From assembly GCA_947444925.1 (NCBI GenBank), contig CANFBW010000004.1, positions 1 through 64,000 of the forward strand: 64,000 nt of DNA. The letters are read 5' to 3'. Below are positions 35,977 through 43,518 of this stretch, in pieces. Numbering within the stretch: position 1 is the stretch's first letter; each line of letters opens with the position of its first letter. The notes under the pieces were generated by a model that was not told the DNA's origin, searched no databases, and saw only the letters and a program-made list of their open reading frames with translations. The stretch comes from Flavobacteriales bacterium (GTDB taxonomy: Bacteria; Bacteroidota; Bacteroidia; Flavobacteriales_C; GCA-002722245). Position numbers and translations under genes: made by a program.

Positions 35977-36372
35977 TTAATATCCACCTCTATCATATCC
36001 ACCTCTGTCGCCACGGTCTCTTCCTCCACCGTTGCCACCGCCGTATCCGCCGCCGCCTCTTCTGTCACCGCCGCCGCCGCCGCCTCTGTTGTATCCGCCG
36101 CCGCCGCCACCACGTGGTCTATCACCTTCTGTTTTTGGTTGCGCTTGGTTAACTGTCAACGTTCTTGTTTGAAATTCAGCTTTGTCTAAAGCATCAATTG
36201 CTTGGCTAGCAGCAGATTCTTCTGCCATTTCAACAAAAGCAAAACCTTTAGATCTTCCTGTGAATTTGTCTGTGATAAGTTTCACTGATTTTACTTCTCC
36301 GTATTCTGAAAAGAGATTCGTTAAATCTTGTTCGCTCGCTTGGTAGCTGAGATTTCCAACGTAAATTGTCAT
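35977..36372 (-). CDS. RRM RNA-binding protein with Gly/Arg-rich tail
   Basis: A 131-residue protein with one RRM: RNP2 IYVGNL at residues 3-8 and RNP1 KGFAFVEM near 43-50. Residues 88-131 are a Gly/Arg/Tyr/Asp-rich (RGG-like) tail. Similar single-RRM glycine-rich proteins of bacteria (and cyanobacterial Rbp proteins) bind RNA and are often cold- or stress-responsive. It has a long predicted 5' leader (box at 36444-36451), a terminator directly downstream and no operon partner. Confidence 0.93.
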   Translation of the reverse strand: MTIYVGNLSYQASEQDLTNLFSEYGEVKSVKLITDKFTGRSKGFAFVEMAEESAASQAIDALDKAEFQTRTLTVNQAQPKTEGDRPRGGGGGGYNRGGGGGGDRRGGGGYGGGNGGGRDRGDRGGYDRGGY

Positions 36373-36443
36373 TGTGCTAATTTTTTAGATTAATTAATTT
36401 TATAATTGTAGTAAGTCGATACGCTGAATTATCACAATCTTTA

Positions 36444-36451
36444 CAAATATA
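36444..36451 (-). promoter_or_regulatory. Putative -7 box of the RRM gene
   Basis: TATATTTG on the minus strand with 71 bases to the ATG, the longest leader predicted in the window. TTG occurs 15 bases upstream of the box. A long AT-rich leader is compatible with cold-type regulation, which is inference. Confidence 0.4.
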
Positions 36452-36508
36452 TATATTTTTTTGTAACAACTTGAAAATCAGTTTTCGCATTTTTTAAAAA
36501 AATATAAG

Positions 36509-37060
36509 ATGAAGTTGCGATTTGCATTTATACCCTTGTTTTTACTGATGATTTCAGTGTTTTTTGTTGCGTTTAATAGTCCCAAAAAGGTGGCTATTGT
36601 AGATAAAAAAATTTCTTGGGGCTTTAAACGTGACGCCAATCGAAGTATAGATGCGGTCGTCATTCATTCAACCTATAACGCAAATGGTGTCGATAGCTTT
36701 AGTGTTCAAGGGGTGCTGGAGCAGTTCAAAAGCTATGGCGTTGCTTCTCATTATTTAATTGATAGAAAGGGGGTGATTTACCGTTTGGTCGATGAGCGGA
36801 ATGTTGCTTTTCATGCTGGAGCCAGTACTTTGCCTGATGGACGAGTGAATGTGAATAGCACCTCTATTGGTATTGAAATCATCACTACCTTATATTGTCA
36901 ACCAACGGAAGAACAATATGTTAGTGTCGCCGCTTTGGTGAAAGAGATCAATTCCCGTCACCCACTCAAGTATGTAAAAGGACATTGCGACATTGCCCCT
37001 GGTCGAAAAAGCGATCCGTGGAATTTTGACTGGACCAAGTTTAATCTATTGATACAATAA
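36509..37060 (+). CDS. N-acetylmuramoyl-L-alanine amidase (Amidase_2 fold)
   Basis: Zinc amidase that cuts the bond between muramic acid and the stem peptide, 183 residues. An N-terminal membrane/signal segment (LRFAFIPLFLLMISVFFVAF) precedes the catalytic domain. Zinc ligands: His in VVIHSTYN, His in VKGHCDIAPGRKSDPW, with the final Asp region; HYLIDRKGVIYRLVD, AFHAGAS and SIGIEI are also typical of the family. It is 1 base upstream of the saccharopine-dehydrogenase-like gene, so the two are co-transcribed although unrelated in pathway. Confidence 0.93.
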   Translation: MKLRFAFIPLFLLMISVFFVAFNSPKKVAIVDKKISWGFKRDANRSIDAVVIHSTYNANGVDSFSVQGVLEQFKSYGVASHYLIDRKGVIYRLVDERNVAFHAGASTLPDGRVNVNSTSIGIEIITTLYCQPTEEQYVSVAALVKEINSRHPLKYVKGHCDIAPGRKSDPWNFDWTKFNLLIQ

Positions 37061-37061
37061 T

Positions 37062-38255
37062 ATGCGCATAGGAATCATACGTGAAGAAAAAGTGCCCGCC
37101 GACAAAAGAGTGGCTTTTACTCCCCAACAGTGCAAAATAATTCAGGAAGTTTTTGGTATCGAAGTGCTCGTTCAATCGAGTGCATTGCGCTGTTTTGATG
37201 ATGCCCTTTACCGCGCTCAAGGACTGCAAGTGCTTGATGATGTAAGTGATTGTGACGTATTGTTTGGAGTGAAGGAGGTACCTGTTGCAAAAATTATTGA
37301 AGGCAAATGCTATTTTATCTTTTCCCACACCTTGAAAAAGCAAGCACAAAACAAACAACTACTGCGGTCGCTGCTCGATAAAAAATGTACTTTGGTTGAT
37401 TACGAGTGTCTTACCAATAAAGTGGGAGAGCGTATTCTCGGTTTTGGGCGTTATGCGGGAGTGGTGGGTACCTATAATGCAATGAAGGCTTATGGACTGC
37501 GTTACGGAGCCTTTGCACTAAAGTCGGCTCATCTCTGTGTCGATCGTTCGGAACTTGAACGCGAACTCAAGAAAGTAAAGTTGCCAGCAATTAAAATTGT
37601 GCTCACTGGAGGAGGACGTGTGGCTGGTGGTACCATTGAAATACTAAATACACTCGGCATCAAGAGCGTGAGTCCTGAAGAATTTTTGAGTCTCAGTTTT
37701 GATGAAGCTGTGTATACGCAATTGCATGCCGATCACCATTATCATAGGAGAGACGATGGTCGCTTCGATATGCATGAGTTGATGGAACATCCGGAACGTT
37801 ATCGTGCAGTTTTTGTGCCTTATACCAAGGTTGCCGATGTTTTTATATCCTGTCATTTTTGGGATCCCAAAGCGGAAAAACTTTTTTCTAAAGACGACAT
37901 GAAATCAGGAGATTTTAAGATCAAAGTTATTGCAGATATCACCTGTGATATTGATGGGTCGGTGCCCTCTACTCTTCGCTCTTCAACCATTGAAGCACCC
38001 TTGTACGGTTATCATAAATTCACTGGACTTGAAACAACTCCCTTTGAAGAGGATGCAATTACTGTGATGGCTGTGGATAATCTGCCGTGTGAGTTGCCTC
38101 GTGATGCGTCACTTGATTTTGGGCAAGCGCTAATCGATAAAGTATTGCCATTGCTGTTGGGTAGTGATCCTGACCAAGTGATTGCGCGCGCTACAATTTG
38201 TGCCAATGGCGTTTTGACTGACAAATTCACGTACTTGCAAGATTATGTTTCCTGA
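37062..38255 (+). CDS. Saccharopine dehydrogenase-like (LYS1/AlaDH-PNT type) oxidoreductase
   Basis: A 397-residue NAD(P)-dependent dehydrogenase. The N-terminal AlaDH/PNT domain is clear (MRIGIIREEKVPADKRVAFT; VLFGVKEVP; YFIFSHTLKKQAQNK; LVDYECLTN), followed by a Rossmann segment (IKIVLTGGGRVAGGTIEILN) and a C-terminal domain (VIADITCDIDGSVPSTLRSS). It most resembles saccharopine dehydrogenases (NAD, lysine-forming) of Bacteroidota, whose natural reaction here is uncertain since the DAP pathway gene dapA is also present. It may act in lysine breakdown. Confidence 0.85.
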   Translation: MRIGIIREEKVPADKRVAFTPQQCKIIQEVFGIEVLVQSSALRCFDDALYRAQGLQVLDDVSDCDVLFGVKEVPVAKIIEGKCYFIFSHTLKKQAQNKQLLRSLLDKKCTLVDYECLTNKVGERILGFGRYAGVVGTYNAMKAYGLRYGAFALKSAHLCVDRSELERELKKVKLPAIKIVLTGGGRVAGGTIEILNTLGIKSVSPEEFLSLSFDEAVYTQLHADHHYHRRDDGRFDMHELMEHPERYRAVFVPYTKVADVFISCHFWDPKAEKLFSKDDMKSGDFKIKVIADITCDIDGSVPSTLRSSTIEAPLYGYHKFTGLETTPFEEDAITVMAVDNLPCELPRDASLDFGQALIDKVLPLLLGSDPDQVIARATICANGVLTDKFTYLQDYVS

Positions 38256-38517
38256 TACGCTCTTGTGCAGTAGATTCTCCATGGATTTTAGTGAATTTTG
38301 TATTTACAAGTTTATAGACGGTACTTGTCAAAAAGCACTTGGTGATTAATGTTTAAGTGTTTGGGGAATTTGCACTGTGTTGCTTTCGTTGCCTTTATTT
38401 GCAATTCTGGGGAGTTGCCGGTTCTACTCGTTTTAGAAACCTAATGTGCAATTGGTTTTTTTGTCTCATCGATAGAATAGTATTCTGATTTGCACAAAAA
38501 AAGACGAGGAGAGTTGT
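38256..38517. other. Intergenic, nothing recognised
   Basis: 262 bases between two convergent genes. No tRNA, hairpin with T-run, or open frame of note. A weak T-run near 38456-38462 follows CCTAATGTGCAATTGG without a real stem. Confidence 0.3.
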
Positions 38518-38901
38518 TTATTTTTTTGGAGTTTTTTTGATCACCTTAGCCTGTTTTACTTTAATAGGATTGTTTGTGCTTTTTTCGGGCTGTTTTTTCT
38601 CGTCCAATAAATCGTGTAGTTTGCGCAATAACATTATTTCGTATTTTAAATCAGCAATACGCTGATCTGTGTCTTTTTTCGTGTCCCCAATAGTTGAAAA
38701 GTAAAAAGAACTATAGTAGTAAAGGAAATCGAAGGAAAGCACTTGGCCAATTTTTACAAGCAAACCGCTGTCAACTGTTTGACGGTTGAAAATATGATAT
38801 ACTACCGTACGGCTTTTATTTATTTTTTTTGCAAATGTTGTTACAGACATAGAGTGTGAATTCACCACTTCTTTTATCTTTTTTCCAATATTTATACCCA
38901 T
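38518..38901 (-). CDS. Small HTH DNA-binding protein (XRE-like)
   Basis: A 127-residue protein. Residues 1-60 form an XRE-like helix-turn-helix (IGKKIKEVVNSHSMSVTTFA, then KKINKSRTVVYHIFNRQTVD). The middle (FDFLYYYSSFYF) is aromatic-rich, followed by a coiled-coil-like helix (DLKYEIMLLRKLHDLLDEKK) and a Lys-rich tail. The start at 38901 (MGINIG) fits the usual form of these Bacteroidota HTH proteins; 22 more codons are open upstream. A 12-base palindrome sits 31 bases upstream of the start. Confidence 0.78.
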   Translation of the reverse strand: MGINIGKKIKEVVNSHSMSVTTFAKKINKSRTVVYHIFNRQTVDSGLLVKIGQVLSFDFLYYYSSFYFSTIGDTKKDTDQRIADLKYEIMLLRKLHDLLDEKKQPEKSTNNPIKVKQAKVIKKTPKK

Positions 38902-38932
38902 ACCTATCAAAGGTGCTTGTTTATTCTGATAT

Positions 38933-38944
38933 ATTTCGCGAAAT
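38933..38944. promoter_or_regulatory. Palindrome upstream of the HTH gene (candidate operator)
   Basis: ATTTCGCGAAAT is a perfect 12-base palindrome, 31 bases upstream of the HTH start codon. It is a candidate autoregulatory site; this is inference from position. Confidence 0.35.
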
Positions 38945-39140
38945 CTTGTTTGTAAATTAGAACACATTGTGCTTTTTTTTGGGTTGCTTTCCTTTGGCTT
39001 TTAGTGATTTTTTTTGCAAGATCGCACACCAGGGTTTTGAGTGATTGAATTCATCGATAGTTTTCTTGATGAAGTCTTTTTTTATTGTGCAGTTTTCTCT
39101 GAGCTATGTAGATATTCAGGGAATAGTTTGAATTAGTGTT

Positions 39141-39148
39141 TATCTTTA
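39141..39148 (+). promoter_or_regulatory. Putative -7 box of the Crp/Fnr gene, leaderless spacing
   Basis: TATCTTTA (last base off consensus) followed by GGCT and the ATG at 39153, the same four-base spacing as at coaD and pyrE. Confidence 0.4.
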
Positions 39149-39152
39149 GGCT

Positions 39153-39761
39153 ATGAGCGAAACTCCTTTATTTACTCCTCTTTTAAACAGTGCTTTGCTT
39201 GCTGCAGGGCAAATCAAAAGTTTTCCTGCCGATACGGTGATTATTAATGAAGACAGCTATATCAAAAGCATTCCCATCGTGTTAAAGGGTAGTATTCGCG
39301 TGTTGCGCACCGAGGAAGATGGAAAAGAGATTTTACTTTATTACATCATGCCTGGTGAAAGCTGCATCATGTCATTTTTGGGTGGTATTCATCAAGAAAC
39401 AAGCAAAGTTAAAGCGGTGGCAGAAGAAGATGTGGACATATTGATGATTCCTTTAGAAAAAGCTGGGGAATGGGTAAAGGATTTTCCTGAATGGACCGAC
39501 TATATTTTTAAGCTGTACCACAAGCGTTTTGAAGAATTGCTGGGTGTTGTGAATGCCGTTGCCTTTCAAAAATTAGATCAACGGCTGTTGCAGTTGATGC
39601 AGCAAAAAACAGCGGTGTATCATTCGAAAGAATTGACGATGACCCATCAGCAACTTGCAGAAGAAGTGGGTACCACGCGCGAAGTAGTGTCGCGGGTGCT
39701 AAAACAAATGGAGAATGTTGGTTTGATTGAACTCGGCAGAAATAAAATCACCCTCTTGTAA
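39153..39761 (+). CDS. Crp/Fnr-family transcription regulator
   Basis: A 202-residue regulator: an N-terminal cyclic-nucleotide-binding (cupin-like) domain (IKSIPIVLKGSIRVLRTEED, GKEILLYYIMPGESCIMSFL), a long dimer helix, then an HTH_Crp winged helix (MTHQQLAEEVGTTREVVSRV). The N-terminus has no FNR-type cysteine cluster and the cAMP-binding Arg motif is not evident, so the signal is unknown. It sits 63 bases upstream of DUF6132-rhodanese-OsmC genes, whose promoter carries a GTAAC-N4-GTTAC site, its likely operator. Confidence 0.92.
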   Translation: MSETPLFTPLLNSALLAAGQIKSFPADTVIINEDSYIKSIPIVLKGSIRVLRTEEDGKEILLYYIMPGESCIMSFLGGIHQETSKVKAVAEEDVDILMIPLEKAGEWVKDFPEWTDYIFKLYHKRFEELLGVVNAVAFQKLDQRLLQLMQQKTAVYHSKELTMTHQQLAEEVGTTREVVSRVLKQMENVGLIELGRNKITLL

Positions 39762-39776
39762 AAATATTTTTCTTGT

Positions 39777-39790
39777 GTAACATAGGTTAC
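39777..39790 (+). promoter_or_regulatory. Crp/Fnr-type operator of the sulfur operon
   Basis: GTAAC-ATAG-GTTAC, perfect dyad, centred at 39783.5. If transcription starts at the ATG of 39825 the centre is at -41.5, the class II activator position. No other perfect copy was seen in the window. Confidence 0.6.
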
Positions 39791-39812
39791 TGTGAGGCGC
39801 AACTGCTCGTAG

Positions 39813-39820
39813 TACATTTG
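39813..39820 (+). promoter_or_regulatory. Putative -7 box of the sulfur operon, leaderless spacing
   Basis: TACATTTG followed by TCTT and ATG at 39825. There is no -33 TTG, as expected for a promoter that depends on the bound activator. Confidence 0.55.
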
Positions 39821-39824
39821 TCTT

Positions 39825-40034
39825 ATGAAAACAATGGAAAAACACATAATTCACTTTTTTAAGCGTCAGGGATGGCGGGTATTGGGAATTTTTCTCGGTG
39901 CAATAGGTGGCTACCTGTATTATTTAAAAGTGGGTTGTGCTTCGGGGACTTGTCCCATCACTTCCAATCCATACATATCTGTCGCTTACGGCGGATTGCT
40001 GGGGCTGTTGACTGTTAATATTTTTAAATCTTAA
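39825..40034 (+). CDS. DUF6132-like small membrane protein
   Basis: 69 residues with two predicted membrane helices (WRVLGIFLGAIGGYLYYLKV and ISVAYGGLLGLLTVNIFKS) joined by a loop with two cysteines (GCASGTCPITSNPY). That Cys-containing loop is the mark of a Bacteroidota family annotated DUF6132 and found with rhodanese genes. It may help move sulfur-containing ions or dispose of sulfur species, which is inference. First gene of the operon; an ATG three codons later is possible. Confidence 0.8.
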   Translation: MKTMEKHIIHFFKRQGWRVLGIFLGAIGGYLYYLKVGCASGTCPITSNPYISVAYGGLLGLLTVNIFKS

Positions 40035-40048
40035 AAAAAAACCAAGAC

Positions 40049-40306
40049 ATGAGCACTACTCAAAATTCAAAAAAAGGAAACATTGTCGACGTGCGGTCGG
40101 CAGGAGAATTTCGTGATGGACACGCTGCTGGCGCCATCAATATTCCGCTTAACGAATTGCCAAATCGTTTGGCTGAACTGCAAGGATTAAAAATGCCTTT
40201 GCTGCTTTGCTGCGCTTCTGGAAACCGCAGCGGACAAGCGCATCGCTACTTAACACAACAAGGTGTTGATTGTCTCAACGCGGGACCATGGACGAACTGT
40301 AACTAA
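40049..40306 (+). CDS. Rhodanese-like domain protein (first copy)
   Basis: An 85-residue single-domain sulfurtransferase. It has IVDVRSAGEFRDGHAAGAIN and the active-site loop LLCCASGNRSGQA, with the catalytic Cys in the C-x-S-G-N-R-S loop. Probably transfers sulfane sulfur (persulfide) to an acceptor. 14 bases after the DUF6132 gene, 12 before the next rhodanese. Without a signal peptide it acts in the cytoplasm. Confidence 0.88.
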   Translation: MSTTQNSKKGNIVDVRSAGEFRDGHAAGAINIPLNELPNRLAELQGLKMPLLLCCASGNRSGQAHRYLTQQGVDCLNAGPWTNCN

Positions 40307-40318
40307 AACCATATTAAA

Positions 40319-40633
40319 ATGATAGGAAAAATAAAATCACTGCTCGGACTTGGTCCAAAAGTGAACTACGCTGAACTCGTGAAACAAGGAGCCATTATTG
40401 TTGATGTGCGCAGCAAGGGCGAATATGCTGGCGGACATATTAGTAAGTCGCTTAATATTCCGGTGGATGCACTGGCCAATAATTTGAATCAGTTAAAAGA
40501 CAAAAATAAGGTGATCATTACCTGTTGTGCATCAGGTATGCGCAGTGGTATGGCCAAGAGTATGCTGAAGTCGAAGGGTTATTCTAGCGTACACAATGGC
40601 GGATCATGGAGCAGTTTGAAAAACAAAATTTGA
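40319..40633 (+). CDS. Rhodanese-like domain protein (second copy)
   Basis: 104 residues with IVDVRSKGEYAGGHISKSLN and the active-site loop ITCCASGMRSGMA. It is a paralogue of the preceding gene with the same C-C-A-S-G-x-R-S loop, and longer at the N-terminus (IGKIKSLLGLGPKVNYAELV). The pair may pass sulfur between them or to the OsmC protein. The operon continues into OsmC 50 bases downstream. Confidence 0.88.
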   Translation: MIGKIKSLLGLGPKVNYAELVKQGAIIVDVRSKGEYAGGHISKSLNIPVDALANNLNQLKDKNKVIITCCASGMRSGMAKSMLKSKGYSSVHNGGSWSSLKNKI

Positions 40634-40683
40634 CAATTAACGTAGCACCACAAGTACAGATTAATAAACTTAAAAACGAAATT

Positions 40684-41118
40684 ATGGAAGCGCATTTATA
40701 CAACGTAGATTTAGCATGGACGGGCGATAGAAAAGGAACTTTGACCTCTCCTGAATTGCATTCGGCCATTGAAGTGGCAACTCCGCCACAGTTTCCAAAG
40801 GGAATTGAAGGCGTGTGGTCTCCAGAACATTTTTACACAGCGGCGATCAGCTCTTGTTTGATGACTACTTTTTTGTCGATTGCCGAATTTTCAAAGTTGG
40901 AATTCAAGTCTTTTTCTTGCAAAGCCAGCGGGAAACTGGACCAAGTGGATGGCAAATTTTTGATGACAGAAGTGCACTTGTATCCTACTGTAGTCATTGC
41001 TGATGAAGCGCTAAGAGAAAAAGCAGAAAAGCTTTTACACAAATCGGAGGCCGCCTGTTTGATTTCCAATTCGGTGAAAGCAACAGTATCAATGACAACT
41101 ACGATCGTTGTAGAATAG
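40684..41118 (+). CDS. OsmC-family peroxidase-like protein
   Basis: 144 residues starting MEAHLYNVDLAWTGDRKGTL. Thiol-dependent peroxidase fold with both redox cysteines in family positions: SSCLMTTFLSIAEF and AACLISNSVKAT. OsmC/Ohr proteins reduce organic or lipid peroxides. Within a rhodanese operon it may protect against oxidised or persulfide sulfur. An in-frame ATG inside the upstream rhodanese (40606) is less likely; the family begins at 40684. Followed by a strong terminator. Confidence 0.9.
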   Translation: MEAHLYNVDLAWTGDRKGTLTSPELHSAIEVATPPQFPKGIEGVWSPEHFYTAAISSCLMTTFLSIAEFSKLEFKSFSCKASGKLDQVDGKFLMTEVHLYPTVVIADEALREKAEKLLHKSEAACLISNSVKATVSMTTTIVVE

Positions 41119-41122
41119 CAAT

Positions 41123-41174
41123 AGACATGGGCGATAGCAAGTGAAAATGCGTATCGCCCATGTCTTTATTTTTT
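41123..41174 (+). terminator. Long-stem terminator after the sulfur operon
   Basis: A perfect 14-bp stem (41123-41136 with 41152-41165, AGACATGGGCGATA and its complement) around a 15-base loop, followed by TTATTTTTTTTC. It ends the OsmC operon; its right arm touches the stop codon of the convergent methyltransferase gene. Confidence 0.88.
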
Positions 41175-41963
41175 TTCAATTAAATAATAACCGCAAGTGG
41201 TGAGGTAGTTTTTGATATAGGGCAAAGCACCAATGAATTTAGCTTGTTTGCGCGGTTTTAGTTTGAATTTGTATTTGTATATGGGATTGAACAAGTACAA
41301 TTGTTTGTTCACAATTCTACAATTTTGTTGGGCTACAATTCTTTCAAAGCGCTCCAATGAAATTCCTGTTTCTTTTATAAAAAGCAACTCGTCAACAATT
41401 CCTTGCGGTTCGCCAAACATCTTTAAAATTCCTTTGTACATGAATTTTGGCAGCAAATGGAAATAGGGCACGAGGTGCAAAATTTTGCTGTTGCAAATTT
41501 GCTGGTGACCGCCAAAGGGCATTTGCCAGGGCGGAAATCCAAAAAATATTTTTCCGCCGGGCGCTAAAAACTTCGTCAATTGGCCAATCACTTTTTCTTG
41601 ATTGGGAATGTGTTCAATCACGTCTTTCAACACGATAAGGTCGAATAAAAAAGGGAAATCTTTTTGCGGATCTATGTCGTAAATGTTCTTGTTGATGAGG
41701 TTGAATTGTTCTTGCGGGATTTCAGCTGATAAATAGTGTTGTGCGAGTTCTAAGCGGCTTTGCTGTAGTTCAATGCCCACACCTATTGCGCCTTTTGCGA
41801 GAAAAGAACAGAGTACACCACCTTCGGCACAGCCTACTTCTAATACTTTTAAATTCGAATCAATTTTGACGAATTGCTCCACAAAGGGATGGATAAATTC
41901 GGTAGCATTGTCTTTTTGCTGCAGGTAATACTCGTCTTTATTTTTGTGGAAATCAAAGGCCAT
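41166..41963 (-). CDS. Class I SAM-dependent methyltransferase
   Basis: 265 residues. SAM-binding motif I is LKVLEVGCAEGGVLCSFL, followed by IELQQSRLELAQHYL and LIVLKDVIEHIPNQEKVIGQ, then PGGKIFFGFPPW. It belongs to the UbiE/Methyltransf_11 group; substrate unknown. The C-terminal stretch (YKYKFKLKPRKQAKFIG) is basic and may contact membrane or a polymer. Its ATG at 41963 lies 11 bases inside the end of the kinase-like gene, so they are co-transcribed. Confidence 0.86.
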   Translation of the reverse strand: MAFDFHKNKDEYYLQQKDNATEFIHPFVEQFVKIDSNLKVLEVGCAEGGVLCSFLAKGAIGVGIELQQSRLELAQHYLSAEIPQEQFNLINKNIYDIDPQKDFPFLFDLIVLKDVIEHIPNQEKVIGQLTKFLAPGGKIFFGFPPWQMPFGGHQQICNSKILHLVPYFHLLPKFMYKGILKMFGEPQGIVDELLFIKETGISLERFERIVAQQNCRIVNKQLYLFNPIYKYKFKLKPRKQAKFIGALPYIKNYLTTCGYYLIEKK

Positions 41964-42798
41964 AGTGAAAATCAATTAATTTTTCCATTGGGGTTTGTAG
42001 TATAATACCAAGGGTGCAGTGGTGTTTTTGAGCTGCGTTTTTTAGTTCTTCTGAAAAGTGAAAAGCCACTGATCCTATAAAGTTTATAGGAAGATGCTGA
42101 TAGCCTTCGTATTTTGAAACATGACGCTTGAAGAATTCATCAAATCGTTCAGCAATTAATTTTTGAATTGCTGCATTTTCTTTGTGTTTTGAAATGAATT
42201 TTGAGTAGGTCGCGCAATATGCATTAGGGTGCTTGGTGCTGTATACATCACTCACAAGACTTTTTCGATTGATTTTGTATTCACTTTCAAAAGCTTTTTC
42301 CAAATCTTGAGGCAATTCTTGGTAGAGGTAGTATTTGATCAGTTCTCTTCCCAAATCGGCGCCACTGCCTTCATCGCCCAACAAAAATCCGGCAGAAGTT
42401 ACGTTCGCCACAATTTTTTCTCCGTCGAACAAACAAGTGTTTGCACCGGTTCCTAGAATACAGGCAATGCCCTTTGAGTGGCCGCAAAGTGCTCGCGCTG
42501 AAGCGAGCAAGTCATGCGTAACTTGTAGTTCTGCATTCGGGAAAAATATTTTCAATGCATTTTTGACTATGTTGCATTTTTCTTCGTTGCCGCAGCCTGA
42601 TCCATAAAAATACACGGCTGTAATAGCGTTCCAGTCTATGTTTTTGTCAGCGAATTCTGATTCCAGCAAGAGTTTGATGTCTTCGCTGCTATAGAAATAG
42701 GGATTGAAGCCTTGTGTTTTTAACACACTTACTTTTTTGTCTTTGTCGACAAAACTCCAATCTGTTTTGGTGGATCCCATGTCGGCTACAACGAACAT
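41953..42798 (-). CDS. BadF/BadG/N-acetylglucosamine-kinase-like ATPase
   Basis: 281 residues of the actin/hexokinase ATPase fold: phosphate-1 loop ADMGSTKTDW at residues 5-14, and CILGTGANTCLFDG, SAGFLLGDEGSGADLGRELI with conserved acidic residues. This family includes N-acetylglucosamine kinases used to recover cell-wall amino sugars, which fits the amidase gene at 36.5 kb, though the sugar is not provable. Followed by the methyltransferase in an overlapping arrangement. Confidence 0.87.
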   Translation of the reverse strand: MFVVADMGSTKTDWSFVDKDKKVSVLKTQGFNPYFYSSEDIKLLLESEFADKNIDWNAITAVYFYGSGCGNEEKCNIVKNALKIFFPNAELQVTHDLLASARALCGHSKGIACILGTGANTCLFDGEKIVANVTSAGFLLGDEGSGADLGRELIKYYLYQELPQDLEKAFESEYKINRKSLVSDVYSTKHPNAYCATYSKFISKHKENAAIQKLIAERFDEFFKRHVSKYEGYQHLPINFIGSVAFHFSEELKNAAQKHHCTLGIILQTPMEKLIDFHYGL

Positions 42799-43056
42799 AC
42801 TTTTGTTTTTAGTGGTGGCTAAGATATTAAATGCAAAGGTGATATTGAAATTCAGTGTGCTATTCGTTTGTAGTGTTATTAATGCGTTGAATTTCAGTGT
42901 GATGTTTTTTTTTCATTTTAAGCAACCCTTTTTATATCTTACGACTTATGTTAAATCAATTTTAATTAAATGTTTAATTATCGATCATGACAAAAAAATA
43001 TTTTTTACTACAATATTGAAAATACTCTTACCTATAACTTAACATACCTGTATTTA

Positions 43057-43467
43057 ATGAATTCTCGAAAAATTTTGAATTGCCTGGTTTTTTTATTTGC
43101 ACTGGTGTTGATTTCATGTGAAAAGCCAGCCGGTCAGGGTGGGACATCTAGTATTAAAGGAAAAATATTTGTGAAGGACTTTAACTCTGCTGCCACTGAT
43201 GTGGTTGCTGAGTATTTTGCTGTTGGGGAAAAAGTGTATATCTCTTTTGGTGATAGTAAAACGGTGGGCAACGACGTGAATTCGGGTTCTGATGGTTCCT
43301 TTGAATTTTTATATCTCAATAAAGGGAAATATACCATTTTCGCTGAATCTCGAGATACTAGCATTCATGTTAGTGGGGCAAGCAAAACCATTGCAAAGGA
43401 AATTGAAGTAAATATTACTGAAAATGGTTCTGTGAAAGATGTTGGTGAAATTGTTATTTACAAATAA
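43057..43467 (+). CDS. Predicted lipoprotein with carboxypeptidase-regulatory-like fold
   Basis: 136 residues. Signal peptide ends in a lipobox (LVLISC, Cys21). The mature part (IKGKIFVKDFNSAATDVVAE, VYISFGDSKTVGNDVNSGSD, GSFEFLYLNKGKYTIFAESR) reads like a single beta-sandwich repeat of CarboxypepD_reg/CNA-B type. It opens the T9SS/polyphosphate gene group, 51 bases before the next gene. Function unknown. The 258 bases upstream are AT-rich and hold only a 15-base imperfect direct repeat (42845 and 42887). Confidence 0.78.
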   Translation: MNSRKILNCLVFLFALVLISCEKPAGQGGTSSIKGKIFVKDFNSAATDVVAEYFAVGEKVYISFGDSKTVGNDVNSGSDGSFEFLYLNKGKYTIFAESRDTSIHVSGASKTIAKEIEVNITENGSVKDVGEIVIYK

Positions 43468-43518
43468 GAAATCTTAATTCAGCTGCTTACAATGCAGTTT
43501 TGTGTATAAGCAAACCCT

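Noticed and set aside
42845-42901. Imperfect 15-base direct repeat (TTGAAATTCAGTGTG and TTGAATTTCAGTGTG)
   Set aside because: Only two copies, 42 bases apart, with no nearby functional context; recorded but not called as a feature.
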